Part shown: in pieces, positions 33,926-46,969 of the stretch
Layout: each line of letters opens with the position of its first letter
How positions within the stretch are numbered: position 1 is the first letter of the stretch
From: Amborella trichopoda
Lineage: Eukaryota; Streptophyta; Magnoliopsida; Amborellales; Amborellaceae
DNA length: 64,000 bases
Direction of reading: 5' to 3'
NCBI RefSeq assembly: GCF_000471905.2
Contig: NW_006499809.1
Location: 438,399-502,398, forward strand
Notes under the pieces: generated by a model
What the model was told of the DNA's origin: nothing
What the model saw: only the letters and a program-made list of their open reading frames with translations
Databases searched by the model: none
Made by a program: the position numbers and the translations under genes

Positions 33926-35480
33926 GACCCCTTGAACTCATGCAATCTGAGGACCCCAAATCAATAGTTGATGCTCGCATCAGCCCAAGGAGCGAGGTTT
34001 GGAATTCGAGATTATTTCAAGCACATCAAGACAATCACTTTTGACCCACCCAAGACCTAAGGTTAATAGCCCTAAATTCAGTCTAAGGCTTGAACCGATG
34101 GGCAATGGTGTCATACCTTGTCGACGAGAGATGGGACCCCATGTAAGTACTGAAGATTCAAAGCCTAATAACCAAACACACAGAGCATTTGAATTCAGAG
34201 CCAAAACCTGCCATGGAATATCAAGAGAACTCAATAGGAATCTCTGATCTCTAGACCAATGCCTCATGAAAAGGCTAGCCAAATTTTGCAAAAAAACCCA
34301 ATGGAGTTTTACAAAATTTGGGCATAGCTTCCGCATGAAGCATTGAATCTGAGGAAAATCCCATGTGTCCAAGTGATCAGAAGCCAAAGTCAAGGGCATA
34401 GTCCCGAAGCATTGACTCCAATCAAAAGGATGGGATTGATCCAAACATCACTTAACCTTTTCCCCATCATGAGCAGATGCTCAGGTGCTGAGTTACAGTC
34501 AGAATGAATGAAGGAGACAGTAATAAGCAAAAGACAGGGATAAAATAAGAACAAATCAAAAAGATAATAATACAAAGGAAAAACCCCTATTTGAATTTAA
34601 AAAAAAAAGGGGGGGGAAACACTTCGAATATCCTAATCTAAGGATTGACATTGGAAGATTGAAACCTCTCATACTACATGTCTTGCTTGCAGGAGAATGG
34701 GGGGCAGGATGTTCTTCATAGGGCCAAAGGATGCCAAACACTGGATAACAAGGATAGAGGCAGGGTTTGAAGCTTCTCTAGATGAACTGGTAGATGAAGT
34801 TTTTATGGCACAAGAAATGTTATGGTGTCAATGAAATAATGAAGGTTGTAGAAATCTGCTGCAAACCTTGAGAAGCTTGTTGGGAAGACGGTGAGACCAT
34901 TGTATTACAAAGGACTAAAGGGTATCAATCAAATGCAGATAAGATGCGCTCAGAGAGGTTTCTTCTCGCAGAAGTTGTAGAGGGATTGAAGCCCATCAGA
35001 AGCACAAAGGTCTGCTGAAAAAAGACCAGAAATGATCAAGTAAAACAAAGGTTTTCTGTAGAAGGTCGAAGTTAAGAATGAAGCGATGTGAAGAGATGTG
35101 TGTTTTAAAAGGTATATGACACTTGGCATCCACATCTCGAAGCCCGAGATCTCTGATAGTGCGATAATGATGACTGATGCATGTTTTACCAAAATACCCC
35201 CACAAGAAATAAAGAAGGAATTTTATCGTATTACTTTTACCTGATTGCCCTTGGCATTGTTTGAAATGTAATGGTAAAGGTTTCTATTTTTTAAATCGAG
35301 CCTATCTTATACGAAATAAGTAGGAGAATGTAAATTTTCAGTGCACGAATTGATGCACATATCTAGCAAGTGCGAAGATGATGTAAAATGCAAAAATCAT
35401 AAGATGCAAGTACAAGATTAAACAAAAAAAAAATGAGTTCTATTAATAGAGAAGGTTGGGACGTAGCCCTTACATAATAA
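33926..35480. other. Non-coding stretch, nothing recognised
   Basis: A 154-codon minus frame (33980-34444) shows no domain and irregular composition. Other features are a short AG-rich tract at 34600-34617 and an A-run near 35426. No gene, RNA or terminal-repeat signature could be supported. Confidence 0.35.
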
Positions 35481-35486
35481 AATAAA

Positions 35487-35950
35487 ATAAAATAAAAAAA
35501 AAAAAAAAATAAAGAGAGCTCCGCCTGGCCATGCCTATAGGCATTACTCCCCAAAGAAGATCAACCTGGAGATCCTGACCAACTTTCGCTTGACAGAGGC
35601 CAAGAGATCCTTAACACGCATAACTTCTCCCCGATAGAAGTCGGACATGTTTTGGTGGTGCTCTGCCTCCCTATAAAGCCCAGCCACCATCTCCTTAATG
35701 TGGGAAATCTTCCTGGATTTTGGGTCCAACATCAGCCTAGTCTCTAAAGCCACTTTGGGAGTCATATTTTAAGCAACCTCCTTTTCCGAAGAGGAGGCTA
35801 GGCCCACGATAGTGAAGGTTGCAAGGCTCTTTTGGCCACTCTCGCCTTGAAAGGTCGGGATGCGCTTAGATGAGCCAAGATGGATCGATGAGGCTCTAAT
35901 GGCTGATGAATTTATAAGCCCTGTGAAGAAGCCAAGGTCTGTACCCTGGA
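35487..35950 (-). pseudogene. Coiled-coil tail fragment, antisense-gene type
   Basis: The minus frame 35544-35765 (73 codons) reads SHIKEMVAGLYREAEHHQNM and RGEVMRVKDLLASVKRKLV, a heptad-like coiled coil ending at a stop. The upstream reading FQGESGQKSLATFTIVGLASS is in the same direction. It resembles in style the C-terminal part of the element 1 antisense gene. An A/T-rich run (35476-35511) follows. Possibly the 3' end of another extra gene. Confidence 0.35.
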
Positions 35951-37670
35951 AATGATGACTAATGTGTTGGAAAGTGGGATGAGGTGATTAATCATTCCTG
36001 CGTCTAATTAAGGTTCCTAGAATGAGGTGTGCATGCGCCGCCTTCATGAAAAAGATGTAAGATGTACGCCATCTGCATATCCACCAAAGATTGGCCGAAC
36101 GCTACATACTTTTCAAGGTTCTCTCATGCGTGCAATGTCCGGGGCAATTTTGTTGGGTGTACTTTTAATATAATGCAAGGCTAGATACATTCTAATGAAC
36201 ACCAGATAAAGTTTAAGGTGGGAACATCTGCTGGATAAGTCATTTTGGATGAATAAACAAATAGGCTTTGCCTTTGAAGATATATTCCTCGATCCTCACT
36301 TAAGACTAAGTGTGTTCTAACAAACACTCAATTGAAGATTTCAAATATGCAGCGGAGTCAGTAACCCACGCTGGATAAATGTTTTAACAAACAATAGGAG
36401 CATGATTCTTGATAACACCTGTTCAAATATGTCCCCTGAAGATATTCATATTAAGGTAGGCATTACATTCCTTAAAGTCCAGAAATGATATAACTTGAGA
36501 AATATTTGGACTTGGCTTAACCCATGTCTGAATCTACCGTCAGTTGAGTTGAGCCTTGGCTGACACCAGAACTTCATGTTCTGTAATTATGCCGAGATTC
36601 TCAGGGATCCATGTTCGAGGCATTATAACCCTCCTCCTGAAGTTTTATATCACATGGAGATAGCTTAACCCATCATCCACATATCCTGGCAGTTAAAGCC
36701 AGCTGGAGATGGCTTAACCCATCAACCACAAATCTTGACAATTAAAACCATCTGAATATGGCTTAACCCATCATCCACATATCCTGGCTAGAGATAGACA
36801 TACATTTAACCAGAGATAGGAATTCTTGCGAGGTTTTATCGTAATAAGAATTAAAGAGTGGGAAAAGAAAGTGAGATACTCAAGACACAAAGAGAAAGAT
36901 AATCATCTTCTACGATCGACTTTAGATCCATTCTCCTAGGGAGACCAAACTTGAAGGTTAATATCTCTGCGTACATCTATAGGTTTATGGGCCAATATGG
37001 CCTAGATATATATCTTCTCCTTTGATATGTCTATATATTTTTCTTCCTTAGAAATGAATGTAAAGGTTTTAAGGCAAAAATCAAAAGTATTTGGCTCATT
37101 TCCTTTTCTTTAGCCGATGTAAATTATAAAAGAGGATTAAATCTCTGGAATTGTTCCGTTCCTAATATATAAATATAAAAACCTATGTTTTTATGATATG
37201 GAACGCACGGGTGAATTTGGCCCCGAATGTGATGTCCTTTGGTTTCTGTTTGGAGTTTAATGTTTTTTAAAACATTTTAAACTTTTGTTAAGCCTTACAA
37301 TTTTCGGAGCATCCAATGGCTCGATGATGTCATCAAATAGTAGCATCATTAGCCACATCGCAGTTTGGATTGTCTTTTGCCTATCATCTTGTATGGCTTC
37401 ATTAGGCCTGAAATAGGGATTGTATATTACCTGTCATATGCTTTGAAATCCTATATACGTCAATCAGTTAGCAAACAGTTAAAATCACTCAAAAATAAAA
37501 AAAGAGTAAAAACATTAAAATTTAGTCCAACTAATTAAGTTGGAGAATATCGAATTTCTGCCATGTGGGAGGCATCAGGTTATGTGGATTGCCATAATAT
37601 TTTTTTTGTAACTCCCATCTTTTTGTTCTAGGCCAAAACTAATATAATTAAGCAAAATATGAGTAAATAA
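35951..37670. other. Non-coding stretch with a 49-bp triple repeat
   Basis: No convincing frame. At 36656-36800 a 49-bp unit (GGAGATGGCTTAACCCATC...CACATATCCTGGC) is repeated three times. Confidence 0.6.
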
Positions 37671-37679
37671 GATTTACTT

Positions 37680-38281
37680 GCATAAGAGTGGTTCAGCCAT
37701 TAGAATGTTTGTGCTTAAAAGTACATGCCTTTCTAAGAGAATGATATAGATAAGCGAGGGTTGCAGCACCCTAAGCATATCTACCAGCTTGCTCAATCTC
37801 CTCAAAGAATTGCAAGTACCTAGTTGACATTGTTGCCTACAATGCATTTGGAAAAATAGTGACATTGATGAGGAAGAGCAGGTAAGCACGAGTGTACCTA
37901 ATAACGCCCATAGAGCCTGCATTGGGTGGCAATCTACCAAATTTAGTTTTCAACCACGAGTGCTTGATGGTTATCAAGTTAGTCCCAAGGGGGACTTCAC
38001 CCAATTGTTTTTCTACATACTCCCTGTAGTCAGTAATTGGATGACAGGTCATAAGCTCGCCATCCACATCAAGACTAAGGATCTTGTACACATCAAAAGT
38101 ATACGTGACATCTCATCAATTTGATATTGTAATGTAGAGAATTGGTCTCCGAACGCCACCTCTCTGCATTGTTTGCGATCAAGGGATGATCTATTTGACT
38201 TGGCCGGATAATAGACAACCCACCAAGTCCAGACACATTCGCTAATTCAACTTGCGCATTGGTTAGATGCCAATTTCCCAA
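37680..38281 (-). pseudogene. MAIN-like / phosphatase-7-long-form-like PMD pseudogene
   Basis: In minus order: GLGGLSIIRPSQIDHPLI then AERWRSETNSLHY, matching the family phrase ERWRPETHTFHL; ILSLDVDGE...DYREYVEKQLGEVP; IKHSWLKTKFGRLP; IRYTRAYLLFLINVTIFPNA; then YLQFFEEIEQAGRYA and GAATLAYLYHSLRKA, matching the WGSAxLAWLYR phrase. The conserved Trp of that phrase is a TAG stop, another TAG follows FPNAL, and the first and second parts are in different frames. MAIN proteins act in meristem maintenance, but many copies belong to transposons. Here it is a dead fragment. Confidence 0.7.
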
Positions 38282-40937
38282 TTGATGAGTTTTCTCATCA
38301 ATTCTTATCCCTAATTTCTCCTACAATACAGCAAATATACAACATATGGGTCACAATACATACACATATACTTCCCATATGATATTTAAACAGACTACAA
38401 TTTATTAAAAAATAACAAACTAATAGAAAGAGAAGATGAATATATTCATATACATGTCCTTCCCAAATATAATAGGATGAGTGATCCTTATGTAGCTGCA
38501 ACAAACTAGGGTCCTCAGGACCTCCAGAGTATCACCCATCTGGATGGATACAATCCATAATCCCTGGAACCCTATATGGTCACTATGTTAATCAGAAGGT
38601 TATAGATGCAAAACTTAATTGAATAACTGATAAACAATAATGACATGCTATTATTAAACGAAAAAGATGATCAATTTTAGACTATAACCTAGTGCTATGG
38701 AGCTCTTCAACTCAACCTATAGGTTTCAATACAAGTTCCATACTTGGTTTATCATCATTTTCTGCTCTTTAACATTAACCATTACAATAAAAAGCACTAA
38801 TCTATGAAATAAACATGATAATACAAAGGAGTGAATGTCGAGATACCAAGAACTCATCATGCATTTGCATATAGAATCAATGAAACAATGCTAAGTCACA
38901 TATTACACCTCCAAATATGTGGTCACAAATTTACAGATCTCAAATAAATCTGGCCACGAATTATTGTGTAAAAACTATTGAAGCATAAAGTTATTTATTT
39001 CCTATGTACTCCTAAAACCACAAGCATTTGTAAAATGTTCAGAACATGCATCATAAATCAAATACAAATTTTTATTTTTAAGCTACCCAATCTATCAATA
39101 AGAAAAATCAACCCTTTCCTAAGAGATCACTATATCTATCACAAATCTATACTCAAAACTATCTAAGAGTATCAAAGTGTTACAATATAATGAAAAATTT
39201 GCTTAGCATTCAAAACAAAGCAACACATCAACGATATATACAAATGCATTACGTCACAGACATGATCAATCACAGTTATGTAAATTTCCTCACAGACACT
39301 AAAAATAATAATTAACTCAATACAACCTCGTGTATAAATTTCTAGTTTTAAAAAAAACCCAAATGTTTAGTTATTAAAAATTTCAAATTTCTAGAATCTT
39401 ACACAATTAAAATCGACCCATAAATTAATTGAAATTAACTCAAATTAACATGAAATTAACTGAACCAGTGTGCTTGAGTATAAACCCTAAATCAAAATCT
39501 TATACAAAATTTTTAAAATTGACCCACAAATTATTGTATACATACCTTCATTATAGATCATATTCTGTGAAATACCTTCAAAATCCGAGAAATGCCGTCA
39601 AAATCTGTAAAAAAAACTCCGGAGCTTCAAATATAATCCAAAGCTAGGGTTAGGTTTTTTGTGAGAGAATCCAAAGCTAGGGTTAGGTTTTTTTGTGAGG
39701 ACTATCTTTGAGACTCACATACACAGAGCAGAGCATGAGACATAGAGAAGAGAGCATAAGTATTTAAACTATCGGGGCCATTTTCGCTTTTTGCAAATGC
39801 CAAAATGAGGTCCATTTCGTTTTCTGAAAAATAAAAGAAAGGTAGTTTTGCCTTTTTTATAAAAAAAACTCATTATAAAGTAAAAAAATGGATATATGAG
39901 TAATAATGAAAAGTATTAAGTATTTTGGTAATAACGAAAACTAAAACAGATATTTACGTAATTTTTCTTAATTAATTGTTTAGCGCCTTGTCCTTATACT
40001 AACCTTTTCCATTAAGAAAAGGTGGAGATCAAGTATAGTTCCCTTTGAGTACAATGACCTGGTAAGATAAAGTATAGTTCCCTTTGACTACAATGGCCAT
40101 ATTATTGCAAGACATGTCTTAGCAAATACTTGAAAAACGGGAGGAATCAACAAAAAAAAAAAAAAGGCAATGCATGGTGAAATAAAATGAAGTTGTGCAA
40201 AGCAATGTAGAAAAAAAACGGATTAATGACCCAACCTAGATCACCTATCCCAAAAACCAATTTGGACTGGTGGATTGTGATCCGGTTTGGTTGATCGGCC
40301 CAACGCTTTAAAAAATTTCAAAATATCATTACAATTTCTTAAAAATCTAGATTTTAGAATTACAAAATTAAAACAAAAAAAATAAAAAAATATGGATATT
40401 TGGAGTATGGACATTATATTCAGTTTTTATTTAAAAATGCATTTTCAAATACAATTTATTACAATGAAAATGACCTAACACAAAATTTTTAACTTTATAT
40501 TTTTTTAATGTCAAGTGTTACTTTCACTTGTAAATAGAAGGTCCTACCTATATACTTCTTAGTTTTCCTTTATTTAAATTAATTTATTAAATTGATAATT
40601 TATTTTCATTCATATTTTTCTTTATATTTTCTCTTTCTATAGGTGACGTATTTAATTTATCTTTGGAGATATCATATTTGATTTATCTCTCTAGAGCTGT
40701 TGTATTCCTATTCTTATTTAATTTATCTTTTTACCTACTTGAAAATATCAACCTCACTTGCACTTCGTTGGTTTACTGTAGAGATTCTTTCTTGAAATAG
40801 ATCACTTGCTTCTTGAAAATATCAGCCTCTTTATTTTTTAAAATATTTGGAGCAGTTATATGCATGGGAACATTGCAAAAGGAAAAAATATATATTTGCT
40901 TGATGTATAAGAACATAGATTAAACGAAAAAGAAAAA
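38282..40937. other. AT-rich stretch, upstream flank of the MAIN-like pseudogene
   Basis: AT-rich sequence without convincing coding. A 34-bp tandem duplication (CCAAAGCTAGGGTTAGG...) lies at 39638-39702 and could belong to a former minus-strand leader, since the minus strand reads CCTAACCCTAGC and a TTTAAATAC box lies at about 39755. Confidence 0.4.
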
Positions 40938-41138
40938 GAGTAGTGATCTTATGAGACCCTCCCACACCCATGTGTGTAGGACCCCAAAGGTTCACTATTA
41001 AATTTGACGCAGATCTCTAGAAAAGTCAAGTCCCACACCCATGTGATAACTTTTCTAGAGATTTGTGTCAAATTTAATGGTGATCCTTTGAGGTCCTCCA
41101 ACACATGGGTGTGGGAGGGTCTCATAAGATCATTACTC
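40938..41138. mobile_element. Fold-back MITE, 201 bp
   Basis: The two arms of about 90 bp are inverted copies: left GAGTAGTGATCTTATGAGAC and right, reverse-complemented, GAGTAATGATCTTATGAGAC. They continue through CCTCCCACACCCATGTG, AAATTTGACNCAGATCTCTAG and AAAAGT, with a short unpaired centre. Flanks are AAAAA on the two sides, compatible with a 5-bp target duplication but ambiguous in A-rich DNA. No coding; superfamily not determined. Confidence 0.8.
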
Positions 41139-41940
41139 AAAAAATAACTACAAGAAACAGGAAGGAGTTGGAGAGAGAGAGTTTTCCTCATATGTACATA
41201 GGACCGTAGATTAAATAAAAAAGATAGAGACTAGCATTATATATTTGTCCTTTAGCAATTTGACTATAGAGATTTAGAGAGTGGGAGATTCTAGAAGTTT
41301 TTGCTTTGTTGTATGAAATCAAAGAGACTTAATTAAAAAAGAATAATAAGATCAAATCTTTATCCTCAATTTTGAGTTGCGTAGATGAGAGGGAGGGATA
41401 TTAGGCGGGGTTATTGAAAGAAAAAATCATTTTTTAGTCATTTTTGAGGTCTCTAGGCCATCAAGGGATTGAATTATGCTCTCGGTCCCTTGATGTTCTC
41501 CAATTGATGCATCTCGTCGTGTATTTGCAAATGCGGAAGCTTGTCTCTAGATCCTATGTGGAGGTGTCCGAAATGGCACTGACTTACTACTTGTATGATT
41601 CCTTGGAGAATTGGTTTTCAAATACGTGCATGCACGTGCCGTTGACGACAACATTTTTTGGGGTCTAGAATGTTGGAAACTCACACAGAATGCAGTTGCA
41701 CCGGAGATTTGAAGCTTTTAATATTCTATTCTGACTCAAACCAGAAAATGCTCCACACCCATGTCCTGTTACTTTCTCTCATCCCTATCTTCTCTCTTAA
41801 ATTCACGTGCCACCCATGTTTTACAATTCATGTGTCACCCACGTTTGACCCAAAGCTATTGTTGAAAAGATAAACTCCATTTAGATTTAACCTTATCCTA
41901 AATTCCCTTTATATTTAACCTTATACTATTTACATTCCTA
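41139..41940. other. Short intergenic stretch
   Basis: A 74-codon plus frame (41444-41668) reads MRSLGHQGIELCSRSLDVLQ. I do not recognise it and there is no supporting context. Otherwise nothing is seen. Confidence 0.3.
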
Positions 41941-42188
41941 AACTCACACACAAACTCAATGCCCACTTATACCTGTGCACCTCCTAAGTTGAAAGATAAA
42001 CTCAAAACTAATAAAAAAAAAAAAAAAATTCTCTGCATCATTCTCTCGGGATTGGGAGCAGCTCGACCTCGAGCTTGAAGCCAATCACCATCTGCTAATT
42101 GGTGATTACATCAATTGGAGCTTGAAGCCTATCCCTGCCTTAGGAGCTGAGTAGGGATAGGTGGGCATTGAGTTTACGTGTGAATTGA
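41941..42188. mobile_element. Second fold-back element, about 248 bp
   Basis: The left end AACTCACACACAAACTCAAT...GCCCACTTATACC and the reverse complement of the right end AATTCACACGTAAACTCAAT...GCCCACCTATCCC match over about 34 bp. The centre contains two further hairpins (AATCACC...GGTGATT and CCTATCCCT...AGGGATAGG). A/T-rich flanks; no clear target duplication. Confidence 0.6.
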
Positions 42189-44158
42189 CCTAGATCTAGG
42201 GTTCCTAAGGCACTAGAAAAAGCTGAGGACTTTAGATAAAGTATACCTACACTTTTCTGTGTATTTTTTAGGATTTTAGAAGAAATTATCTTAGTTTTCT
42301 AAGGTTTTTAGGATCTTCAGAGGTTGAATATAAATTATGGGATTTTATCTAATTTTTGAGGATTTTTTGGGGCTTTTTCTAATTTTTAAGGATTTTTCTA
42401 AGGGTTTTTTCTAGTTTTGGGCAATTTTTCTAATTTCGAGAATTTCTAAGGGACTTCCTTTTTTTCCTCTCTTTGGGTTATGGAGAAGGGGTATTAATAA
42501 GATTCAATTGGTAATTTTTCTTGATTTTTTTTTAAATTTTTTTGGAATTTTTTGGATTGAACTTGAAGTTTTATCCTAATCTAATTAAAGAATGCGCTTT
42601 TACTGCATCATAAAACATATCAAATGCATCATCAAAGCATTTATTGCATCATCAAAGGTATTTACTGCATCATCAGACCATGTCTGGGCTTCCTTGTCTG
42701 CGTTACAGCCCAACCCGCGGCCAGATACTTGGGTCTCACATGGACTAAATTGTCATTTGTTAGATTCTTTTATCCATAGGTCCGATTCAGACGATTCTTG
42801 GATGGTTGGAAAGCTCTTGTGCTCTACTTCACGTTGGGATAGAATTGGGCAATTTTGAAGAAATTATATTGGGTCTAGGTTTCTTAAGGTTTACTAGAGT
42901 TTGTGAGATCCTTTAGGCCCAGAATCGAGGTTTTTACAAGTTCCCTCAGCCAAACTTTCTTGGGGAGTGTCTACAGTTGCTCTTCTTTGACATTCACCTG
43001 GGGCACCAGGTGCATGGCAAAGAAGTAAACAACTGAGACACGATGGGAAGGAAAACCTTTTTCGAGGGATCATTCTATTGAATGAGTAGGATCCTTTGAG
43101 TAGACGGTAAGCCGATGGATGCTTTGGATTCGTATGACATCGAACTGGCACTGTAATCTTTAAGTGAGTACGTTTGATAGGTCTCTGACAATGATCCAAA
43201 GTGACAATCAACAGGAACCGTGCTATCCTTCAACCGGTAACACTCCTTGTTGTAGTCACTCCAATGCTACCTGGGAAGTTGTCAGTGTAGTCATCTTAAA
43301 CTTTAGACCTCTTTCTTGAGGTCTGATTCTCCAATCGAATGGGATTTTGATTTAGAAGAAATGATTGGATGATGAATTTCTGGCTAATTGAACTTTTTGT
43401 TCGCCTTTGAGTCTGATTCTTGGAGTCCACGGGTTCAAACTTTTTTCTTTGGGAACCCATGGGTTGGTCTTTGTTTTCCTAAAGGTTTGCAAGCATGACA
43501 ATCCAGGATTTTGTGGCGACAGACGCATCATATCCAAGCCTCCATGAAACTCCTTCATTTTTTAAAACACTTTAGAAGGTTTTAAAGATAGATTTAATTT
43601 TGAAACAGAAACATAGTTTTGGGCTAAGTTTTCACCAAAGAAATTAAGGGTTTTGAAAACTGACGAAACACATATGGGAAATTTTGAAGATGGATGAGAA
43701 AATTTTTAGAAACAAGTTTTGGTAAATAGTTTAGGTTCATGCTACCATGAAGCTCTCTCTTCTTCTTCATCTTCTTTTGCTCTTTGTTTTTTTTCATGAG
43801 CTTGTCGAGCCTCTACTTGGGACGATCAGGGCGATGAATCACTAAGTACTTCCTCATCTTCCAATCTTGGCTCTTATGTCACAATTCAAGGAAGGTTTTT
43901 TCTTGTTTTTTCCAGCAAACCGGTGTCTTGGATAATATGGGATATGCTTCAAAGTGCTCAGAATATCCTTAGACTTCCAATATTGCTCCTCCACTACCAC
44001 TCTTTTGAAGTTCAAATAGTCGAACCTCTTCAGGTTTTACTTGAACCGATGCCTTCCTTTGCTTTTTGACGTCATTCTAACTTGAGAATAGAAGAATTTC
44101 TGGAGATTTTGGAGAAGAGATGAAAAGACAGAGAAGTTCTATTTTTCTATCACCCCAC
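42189..44158. other. Non-coding stretch
   Basis: T-rich at 42240-42560 (repeated TTTTTCTAATTTT phrases). A GCATCAT-bearing unit of about 20-22 bp is repeated four times at 42600-42680. The minus strand of 43700-44100 has short readings such as SKDILSTLKHIPYYPRHRFA that look protein-like but are split by stops; I cannot assign them. Confidence 0.4.
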
Positions 44159-44395
44159 GATCCCTTTTAGGTGTTCAGCCTGGTAGCTTTTTTTCCAACG
44201 CTTGGGGTTCCCTTTGGATTTTCAACCCAGCAGATTTCTTCTTTTTTTTCTTTTTTTTTTTCTCTACTGTTAGGATCCCTTTTGGGTGTTTAACGTAGTG
44301 GCTTTATTTCCAATGCTCGAGATTCCTTTTCGACTTTTCATCTCAATAGATATTTTTTTTTTTCTTTTAAAGAAAAGGAGAAAGAAAAGATCCGA
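44159..44395. repeat. 115-bp tandem duplication
   Basis: GATCCCTTTTAGGTGTTCAG at 44159 and GATCCCTTTTGGGTGTTTAA at 44274 begin two copies that continue through TTTCCAACGCTTGGGGTTCC / TTTCCAATGCTCGAGATTCC and end in T-rich runs. Confidence 0.85.
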
Positions 44396-44729
44396 TGGCA
44401 TTTTTTTTTTTTTGTGGCACTTTATCCTAAAAAATAGATAATAACTCGATCATCGTTCCTTCTTCCAATTGGCAAAGAGGTCCTAGTCTTGGTTATCTTT
44501 AGATTTTCCTTGCCCCTAGTTGGTATTTGATACTTCCTTGACAAAAAGGTTGTCGAATCCTTATAGAATATTTCCTCCTTGGATTGCTTCACTGGAGCCT
44601 TGATCTTTAGATTTAGAGTCACTCTCAGTTCTTAGCCCTTCAAACTCTTGTTGGGTTGGCTAAGCTCATTTTCTTCTCTCTTTTGTTTTTTTTTTTTTTT
44701 TCTAGGAGTAGTATTTCTTGAGGTACAGC
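44396..44729. other. Junction stretch before the right satellite array
   Basis: A minus frame of 66 codons (44422-44622) is lysine-rich and unrecognised. A T-run (44681-44700) ends about 30 bp before the first recognisable satellite unit. Confidence 0.35.
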
Positions 44730-46969
44730 GGCTAAAGCATTTACGGTTATGCAGTATGGACCGAGGCTGATTAGGGTCAGGCAGAATGGACTAGGGTAAA
44801 GAAGTTTAAAGTCATGCATTTGGAACCGAGGCTGAGTAGTTTAGGGTCATGCCATATAAACCGAGGCAGAGCTGAGCAGTTTAGGGTCGTGCAGTATGGA
44901 CGAAGGATGAGCCAGAGCAGATTAGGGTCATGCAGTATGGATCGAGGATGAGCAGTTTCGGGCATGTAGTATGGATCAAGGAAGAGATGTTTAGGGTCAT
45001 GTTGTATGGACCGAGGCTGAGAAGTTTAAAGTCATGTTGTATGGACCGAGGCTAAGTAATTTAAGGTCATGTAGTATGGACCGAGGTTGAGAAGTTTAGG
45101 GTAATACATATGGACTGAGGCTGAGCAGTTTAAGATCTTGCAGTATGGGCCAGGCTGAGCAGTTTAGGGTCATGCAATATGGATCGAGGCTATGCAGTTT
45201 ATGGTCATGCAGTATGGACTAAGGCCGAGCAGTTTACGCTCATGCAGTATGGACCAAGGCAGACATGTTTACGGTCATGCATTATGGATCGAGGTTCAGC
45301 AGTTTAGGGTCAAGCGGTATAGAACTAGGCAGAGCAGTTTAGTGTCATGCAGTATAGACTGAGGCTGAGCTGAGCACATTAGGGTCGTGCAGTATGGACC
45401 GAGGTTGAGCCATTGTGGGTCATGCAGTTTGGACCGAGGCTGGGCAGATTAGAGTCATGCAGTATGGACCAAGGCTAAGTAGTTTAGAATCATGTAGTAT
45501 GGGCCTAGGCAGAGCAGTTTAAGATCATGCATTATGGATCGAGGCTGAGTGGTTTAGGGTCATATTGTATGGACCGAGGCTGAGCAGTTTAAGGTCATGT
45601 AGTATGGACCGAGGCTAAGCAGTTATGGTCATGCGGTATGAACCTATTCTGAGCAGTTTAGCATATTGTCGCATGGACTGATGCTGAGCAGTTTAAGATC
45701 ATACAATGTGGACCAAGGGTGAGCAGTTTAGGGTCATACATTATGGATAGAGGCCGAGTAGTTTAGGGTCATGCGGTATGGATCGAGGTTGAGCAGTTTA
45801 CGAACATGCAGTATGGATTGAGGCTAAGCAGTTTAGGGTCAAGCTGTATGTACCGAGGCTGAGCAGTTTAGTTTCATGCAGTATGGAACGAGGAGGAGAA
45901 GTTGGGGGTCTTGCAATATGGATCGAGGCTATGCATTTTAGGGTCATACAGTATGGATCAAGGCTGAGAAGCTTATGGTCATGCAGTACAGATCGAAGTT
46001 GAGTAGTTTAGGGTCATACAGTATGGACTGACGTTGAGCAGTTTAGAGTCAGGCAAAATGGACCGAGGCTGAGCCGTTTTGGGTCATGCAGTATGGACCG
46101 AGGCTGAGCAGATTAGGGTCATGTAGTATGGACCAAGGCTGAGATTTCTAGGGTCATGCAGAAGGGACCGAGACTGAGCAGTTTAGGGTCATGCAGTACA
46201 GATTGAGGCCGAGCAGTTTAGGTTCATGCAATTTAGAGCGAGGCCTTACAGTTTAGGGTCATGAAGTATACACCGAGGATGAGCAGTTTAGGGTCATGCA
46301 GTAACGATCGAGGCTAAGCAGATTAGGTCATGCAGTATGGACCGAGACTGAGCGGTCTAGGGTCATGTAGTATGGACCGAGGCCGAGAAATTTAGGGTCG
46401 TGCATTAGAAATAGAGGCTGAGGTGTATTGGTTCATGCTGTATGGACCGAGGCTAAGCAGTTTAAGGTCGTGCAGTATGGACCGAGTCTAAGCAGTTTAC
46501 GGTCGTGCAGTATGGATAGAGGCTGAGTATTTTAAGGTCATGCAATATGGACCGAGACTGGGTAGTTTAGGGGCATGCAATGTGGACCGAGGCTGAGTAG
46601 TTTAGGGTCATGTAGTATGGACCATGGCTGAGCAGTTTAGGGTCATGCAGTATAGACCAAAGCTGAGCAGTTTAGAGTCATGCAAGATGGGCCGAGGCTA
46701 ACCAGTTTGTGATCAAGCAGTATGGAACGAGGTTAAGCAATTTAGGGTCTTGCATTATGGACCGAGGATGAGCAGTTTACGGTCATGCCGTATGGCCCGA
46801 AGCTGAGCTGTTTAGGGACATGCTGTGCGGATCGAGGCTGAGCTATTTAGGGTCATGCAAAGTGGACCGAGGCAGAGCAGTTTAGGGTCATGCATTATGG
46901 ATCGAGGTTGAGCAGTTTGGTGTCAAGCAGAATGGACCGAGGCCGAGCGGTTTGGGGTCATGAAATATG

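Noticed and set aside
33980-34444. A 154-codon minus frame.
   Set aside because: No domain, no homologous segment in the window, ordinary non-coding composition; open by chance.
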